A stretch of 9,963 bases of DNA from assembly GCA_016200365.1 (NCBI GenBank), contig JACQEW010000242.1, positions 1 through 9,963 on the forward strand, written 5' to 3'. The DNA is from Nitrospinota bacterium. GTDB taxonomy: Bacteria; Nitrospinota; Nitrospinia; UBA9942. Under the pieces are notes generated by a model. That model was not told the DNA's origin and made no database searches. It was given only the letters and a program-made list of their open reading frames with translations. Positions within the stretch are counted from its first letter, which is position 1. Each line of letters opens with the position of its first letter. Of this stretch, positions 6,676 to 9,963 are shown in pieces. Position numbers and translations under genes: made by a program.

Positions 6676-8064
6676 ATGATTATGAGAAAATACTTTTATG
6701 CAGTGCTTATTTTATTGGCGCTAATGATTTTCAATACAGCAGGGGTTTTTGCTGAGGAGGCTCCTCCAGCCCCTGCAGTTCTAGAAAATGCACCAGTTCC
6801 AGTTGCACCAGCTCCAGCAGCCCCTGCACCTCCAAAGATAGATACAGGGGATACCGCATGGGTTCTCACATCTACTGCTTTGGTTTTATTAATGACTGCT
6901 CCTGGGCTGGCAATATTTTACGGCGGAATGGTAAGGAAAAAGAATATACTTGGGACAGTCATGCAGAGCTTTATAATCCTCGCCATAATAAGCATTCAGT
7001 GGGTTCTGTGGGGCTACAGTCTTGCCTTCGGACCTGACAGGGGGGGAATTATAGGAAGCCTTGACTGGATTGGACTCTCCGGAGTAGGTCTCGACCCGAA
7101 TCCAGATTATGCAGGGACGATACCTCATCAGGCGTTTATGATATTTCAGATGATGTTCGCAGTTATTACGCCTGCCCTTATAACAGGTGCATTTGCGGAG
7201 AGGATGAAGTTTTCCACATTTATAGTATTCACAATCTTATGGGCAACTGTTATCTATGACCCTCTTTGCCACTGGGTATGGGCTGTTGGCGGATGGCTGA
7301 GGAATTTAGGCGCTCTCGATTTTGCAGGCGGGACTGTTGTTCATATCAGTTCTGGTGTCTCTGCTCTGGCAACTGCAATTGTAATAGGTAAACGAAGGGG
7401 CTACTCGATGGAGTCAATGGCACCTCATAATCTTCCTTTAACAGTTATTGGGGCATCACTGCTCTGGTTCGGATGGTTCGGCTTTAATGCAGGGAGTGCG
7501 GTATCATCAGGTGCACTGGCTACCAGTGCCTTTGTTGTAACCAATACAGCCACTGCTGCTGCTGCACTCGCTTGGCCACTGATGGAATGGATAATTAAAG
7601 GTAAGCCGACAGTCCTTGGTGCAGCCAGCGGTGCAGTGGCAGGGCTTGTGGCAATCACCCCGGCATCGGGATTTGTTGGACCTGTATCTGCCATTATCAT
7701 AGGAGCGGTAGCAGGGATTTTATGTTGGTTTGCAGTTACTACGATTAAGTCTGCCTTCGGTTATGACGACTCTCTCGATGCCTTTGGAGTCCATGGGGTA
7801 GGCGGGACATGGGGTGCCATAGCTACAGGGCTGTTTGCATCAAAGGCTGTAAATTCTGCAGGAAACGATGGTTTGTTTTTCGGCAACCCCTCCCTTGTTG
7901 TAACACAGTTAATCGCAGTGGCTGTCACATGGGTATTTGCCTTTGTGGTTACCTTTATTATTCTGAAGGTTCTCGATGCAATTATGGGCTTGAGGGTATC
8001 CGATGAGGATGAAGTATTAGGATTGGATTTAACACAGCACGGAGAGAGCGGATATAACTTGTAA
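6676..8064 (+). CDS. amtB: Ammonium transporter (Amt family)
   Basis: A 462-residue inner-membrane ammonium channel. It has a signal peptide (about 1-26) and a Pro/Ala-rich linker (about 28-54) before the usual eleven-helix Amt core. The family signature DFAGGTVVHISSG (215-227) contains the first pore histidine, His223. FGVHGVGGTWG (370-380) contains the second, His373. Trp202 in HWVWAVGGW and Phe270 in GFNAGSA fit the recruitment site and gate. The C-terminal tail GLRVSDEDEVLGLDLTQHGE (438-457) is the conserved region that contacts P-II. GGGGGG bases seven before ATG 6676 support the start; longer reading back to 6568 would run through the P-II gene and a repeat. It follows the P-II gene and probably shares its transcript. 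Confidence 0.97.
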   Translation: MIMRKYFYAVLILLALMIFNTAGVFAEEAPPAPAVLENAPVPVAPAPAAPAPPKIDTGDTAWVLTSTALVLLMTAPGLAIFYGGMVRKKNILGTVMQSFIILAIISIQWVLWGYSLAFGPDRGGIIGSLDWIGLSGVGLDPNPDYAGTIPHQAFMIFQMMFAVITPALITGAFAERMKFSTFIVFTILWATVIYDPLCHWVWAVGGWLRNLGALDFAGGTVVHISSGVSALATAIVIGKRRGYSMESMAPHNLPLTVIGASLLWFGWFGFNAGSAVSSGALATSAFVVTNTATAAAALAWPLMEWIIKGKPTVLGAASGAVAGLVAITPASGFVGPVSAIIIGAVAGILCWFAVTTIKSAFGYDDSLDAFGVHGVGGTWGAIATGLFASKAVNSAGNDGLFFGNPSLVVTQLIAVAVTWVFAFVVTFIILKVLDAIMGLRVSDEDEVLGLDLTQHGESGYNL

Positions 8065-8070
8065 CATAAT

Positions 8071-8130
8071 AACTTACAACATACAACATTACAACGGTTG
8101 TTAGTGGTTAGTTGTGAGTTGTTAGTTAAG
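8071..8130. repeat. TACAACA / GTTGTTA repeat palindrome
   Basis: The left arm (8071-8095) is ACAACAT-type units; the right arm (8097-8130) is GTTGTTA, GTGGTTA, GTTGTGA, GTTGTTA, again in 7-nt steps. It starts six bases after the amt stop codon. Confidence 0.8.
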
Positions 8131-8131
8131 A

Positions 8132-8210
8132 AAGGCAAGTCAGAATGAAAAAGGCTGGAGTGGTTACCCTAACCCACCACCTACTGCAGCCCTAACATCT
8201 GACTTGCCTT
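8132..8210. ncRNA. Hairpin element between amt and glnA with a tiny ORF in its loop
   Basis: AAGGCAAGTCAGA (8132-8144) pairs exactly over 13 bp with TCTGACTTGCCTT (8198-8210). Inside, GGCTG (8153-8157) can pair with CAGCC (8188-8192), and GTGGTTA with TAACCCAC around a CCC loop. An ATG directly after the left arm opens a 16-codon frame, MKKAGVVTLTHHLLQP (8145-8195), with GAAAGG about nine bases upstream. It could be a transcript-end structure, a mobile palindrome or a regulatory leader. The RNA role is not established. Confidence 0.4.
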
Positions 8211-8236
8211 GACATTAATGACATAAATAATATAGG
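8209..8236 (+). promoter_or_regulatory. Candidate sigma-70-type promoter for glnA
   Basis: TTGACA (8209-8214), a perfect -35 box, is followed by 16 bases and TATAGG (8231-8236), four of six matches to TATAAT. It would give glnA a long leader of about 370 bases that includes the repeats and hairpins downstream. Confidence 0.4.
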
Positions 8237-8260
8237 ATTGTCAAATGTTTTTGTTTTTTT

Positions 8261-8408
8261 AAGGAACAAAGACTTGAACACGAATAACACGAATGGGACA
8301 AATTACACGAATAACTACTAATTACAGAAAATATTTTTACTTTCAATTTTAGTTTTTATTCGTGCCATTCGTATATTCGTGAAATTCGTGTTCAAGTCTT
8401 TGTTCCTT
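8261..8408. repeat. Long inverted repeat with CACGAAT-type units
   Basis: The outermost 25 bases (8261-8285, from AAGGAACAAAGACTTG) are perfectly complementary to 8384-8408. Further CACGAAT-type units inside (to about 8312) face ATTCGTG-type units (from about 8358). The central part (8313-8357) is AT-rich. No coding frame was recognised in it. Confidence 0.9.
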
Positions 8409-8442
8409 TTTTGCGGTTAATATGCAGCTCTGGTGGGAATAA

Positions 8443-8514
8443 GGGGAGAGTTGTTAAAATTCTATTCCAGCCGATTCCTGAACCTGTCAGGAACAGGTTT
8501 TAAAACTCTTTCCC
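8443..8514 (+). promoter_or_regulatory. glnA leader structure with two mutually exclusive hairpins
   Basis: GGGGAGAGTTGTTAAAA (8443-8459) can pair, with mismatches, with TTTTAAAACTCTTTCCC (8498-8514). Between them TTCCTGA/TCAGGAA (8475-8481 with 8487-8493) and AACCTGT/ACAGGTT (8481-8487 with 8493-8499) are both perfect 7-bp stems but share bases, so only one can form. This may be a control element or merely a repeat of the region's usual kind. Confidence 0.35.
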
Positions 8515-8539
8515 TAATTAAAATTCCAGATATTTAAAA

Positions 8540-8550
8540 AAGGAGGTGAT
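8540..8550 (+). promoter_or_regulatory. Orphan perfect Shine-Dalgarno sequence
   Basis: AAGGAGGTGAT is an 11-base match to the complement of the usual 16S rRNA 3' end, but no start codon follows at working distance. The ATTTACG array begins eight bases later, and glnA has a second binding site (AGGGAGG) after that array. Confidence 0.5.
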
Positions 8551-8557
8551 AGATACA

Positions 8558-8598
8558 ATTTACGATTTACGATTTACGATTTACAATTTACAATTTCT
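8558..8598. repeat. ATTTACG/ATTTACA heptamer array before glnA
   Basis: Three ATTTACG units, two ATTTACA units and a degenerate copy, head to tail in exact 7-nt steps, ending nine bases before the AGGGAGG of glnA. No inverted arm is present. Confidence 0.88.
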
Positions 8599-8617
8599 AA
8601 TTTTTTAGGGAGGATTT

Positions 8618-9963
8618 ATGACACCGAAAGAAGTTTTGGAGTTTGCAAAGAAGAATAACGCAAAGATGCTCGATTTAAAGTTTATGGATTTTCCTGGTAT
8701 ATGGCAGCATACCTCCTTTCCAATGCCGCAATTGGAGGAGAAATCTTTTGAAGATGGTTTTGGATTTGACGGCTCATCTATCAGGGGATGGCAGCCCATA
8801 CATGCCAGTGATATGCTTCTTCTTCCTGACCCTGCTACAGCAGTTATGGATCCCTTTACAAAGGAGCCTACCCTGTCCATGATAAGTAATGTAGTTGATC
8901 CGATAACAAAGGAGAGATACAGCAGGGACCCAAGGTATATTGCACATAAGGCAGAGGCATATCTTAAATCCACAGGGATTGCAGACACATCGTTTATGGG
9001 ACCTGAGGCTGAGTTCTTTATATTCGATGATATAAGATTTGATTCAAAGGAACAGTGCAGCTACTACTACATCGATTCTAAGGAGGGGAAATGGAACTCA
9101 GGGAGGGAAGAGAATCCGAATCTGGGTTATAAGCCGAGATATAAAGAAGGCTATTTTCCTGTCCCGCCGACTGACAGCCTTCAGGATATTAGGGCAGAGA
9201 TGTCATTAACCATGATGTCAGTCGGGATAGATATTGAATGCCAGCATCATGAAGTTGCCACTGCAGGTCAGTGCGAAATTGACATGAGGTTTGCGCCTCT
9301 TACAAAATGCGCCGATAACCTGATGTGGTATAAGTATATCGTTAAAAATGTGGCACGGAGGTATAATAAAACTGCCACCTTTATGCCAAAACCTATATGG
9401 AACGATAACGGCTCCGGCATGCATACCCATCAGAGCCTGTGGAAAGGTGGAAAGCCCTTATTTCCCGGAAATGGATATGGCGGGCTTAGTCAGATGGCAT
9501 TACACTATATTGGAGGGATACTTAAACATGCCCATGCCCTTGCAGCTATAGTGGCGCCTACGACCAATTCATATAAGAGATTGGTTCCCGGATTTGAGGC
9601 GCCTGTTAATCTGGCATATTCCAGCAGAAACAGGAGCGCCAGTATCAGAGTTCCTATGTATTCACCAAGTCCTAAGGCAAAGAGAATCGAGGTCAGGTTC
9701 CCTGATCCGTCATGCAACGGCTATCTTGCCTTTGCAGCAATGCTTATGGCAGGTCTTGACGGCATACAGAATAAGATTGACCCCGGCGAGCCTCTGGATA
9801 AGGATATATATGCCCTTGGACCAGAGGAATTGAAGAATGTCCCGTCACTACCAGGTTCTCTGGAGGATTCACTGGATGCACTGGAGAAGGATCAGGACTT
9901 CTTACTTAAGGGAGATGTCTTTACACAGGATGCCATTGATATGTGGCTTGAGTATAAGAGGGA
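8618..9963 (+). CDS. glnA: Glutamine synthetase type I-beta, 3' end cut off by the window
   Basis: This encodes the dodecameric enzyme that joins ammonia and glutamate to glutamine with ATP. The 448 visible residues cover all but about 20 of the usual 468-471. Active-site features are DGSSIRGW (51-58), Glu130 and Glu132 in GPEAEFF, GQCEIDMRF (217-225), NGSGMHTHQS (264-273) with His269, and the flap Glu327 in PGFEAP. The segment around 155-180 (KWNSGREENPN...YKEGYFPVP) is the insertion typical of the GSI-beta group, and Tyr398 in LDKDIYAL fits the adenylylation site, so control by GlnE and P-II is expected by family. AGGGAGG lies four bases before the ATG. A 553-base gap of repeats and a candidate promoter separate it from amt, so it may be transcribed separately. 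Confidence 0.97.
   Translation, partial: MTPKEVLEFAKKNNAKMLDLKFMDFPGIWQHTSFPMPQLEEKSFEDGFGFDGSSIRGWQPIHASDMLLLPDPATAVMDPFTKEPTLSMISNVVDPITKERYSRDPRYIAHKAEAYLKSTGIADTSFMGPEAEFFIFDDIRFDSKEQCSYYYIDSKEGKWNSGREENPNLGYKPRYKEGYFPVPPTDSLQDIRAEMSLTMMSVGIDIECQHHEVATAGQCEIDMRFAPLTKCADNLMWYKYIVKNVARRYNKTATFMPKPIWNDNGSGMHTHQSLWKGGKPLFPGNGYGGLSQMALHYIGGILKHAHALAAIVAPTTNSYKRLVPGFEAPVNLAYSSRNRSASIRVPMYSPSPKAKRIEVRFPDPSCNGYLAFAAMLMAGLDGIQNKIDPGEPLDKDIYALGPEELKNVPSLPGSLEDSLDALEKDQDFLLKGDVFTQDAIDMWLEYKR

Noticed and set aside
8443..8514. Known glutamine-responsive riboswitch (glnA or Downstream-peptide motif) before glnA
   Set aside because: No conserved core of those motifs could be recognised by eye; only hairpins are visible.
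9505..9833. Short overlapping frames within the glnA gene
   Set aside because: They are frame shadows of a highly conserved glutamine synthetase coding sequence.

Overview
The window comes from a Gram-negative, moderately AT-rich bacterium with a nitrogen-linked gene set. All genes are on the plus strand. No taxonomic marker is present. The multiheme cytochromes, the heavy AGG/AGA arginine use and the dense intergenic palindromic repeats would fit an uncultured Nitrospirota, Desulfobacterota or Planctomycetota (anammox-type) lineage, but this is a guess from style, not a placement.

Layout. Positions 1-257 are a nested palindromic repeat. Positions 272-4416 hold a putative respiratory cluster: a membrane NapC/NrfH-type tetraheme cytochrome c (272-817), a translationally coupled octaheme hydroxylamine-oxidoreductase-like cytochrome (814-2103), a SUMF1/NirV-type protein (about 2236-3126) and an SPFH/stomatin-like membrane protein (3190-4416). 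After a repeat-filled gap come a tiny XRE-type DNA-binding protein (4696-4869), a small periplasmic His/Glu/Lys repeat protein resembling SmbP (4953-5249) and a predicted outer-membrane beta-barrel (5340-6137). The right third is an ammonium sensing and assimilation module: P-II protein (6255-6593), Amt transporter (6676-8064) and type I-beta glutamine synthetase (8618 to the window end, missing about 20 C-terminal residues).

How the genes may work together. The tetraheme protein would exchange electrons between membrane quinones and the periplasmic octaheme enzyme, which would oxidise hydroxylamine or reduce nitrite/NO; direction cannot be settled here. Ammonium made or taken up would enter through Amt, gated by P-II, and be fixed by GlnA.

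The most unusual aspect is the repeats. Nearly every gene junction carries a palindromic element. At least six arms are tandem arrays of unrelated 7-nt units (GACAGAR, GAGCAAY, ACTGACY, ATTTACR, AAAGCTC, GTTGTTA). Two elements of unrelated sequence lie inside coding regions and encode the N-terminal export signal or membrane anchor of the octaheme cytochrome and the SUMF1 protein: one arm reads as charged residues, the inverted arm as a hydrophobic stretch. Other copies supply stop codons or sit immediately before ribosome binding sites.
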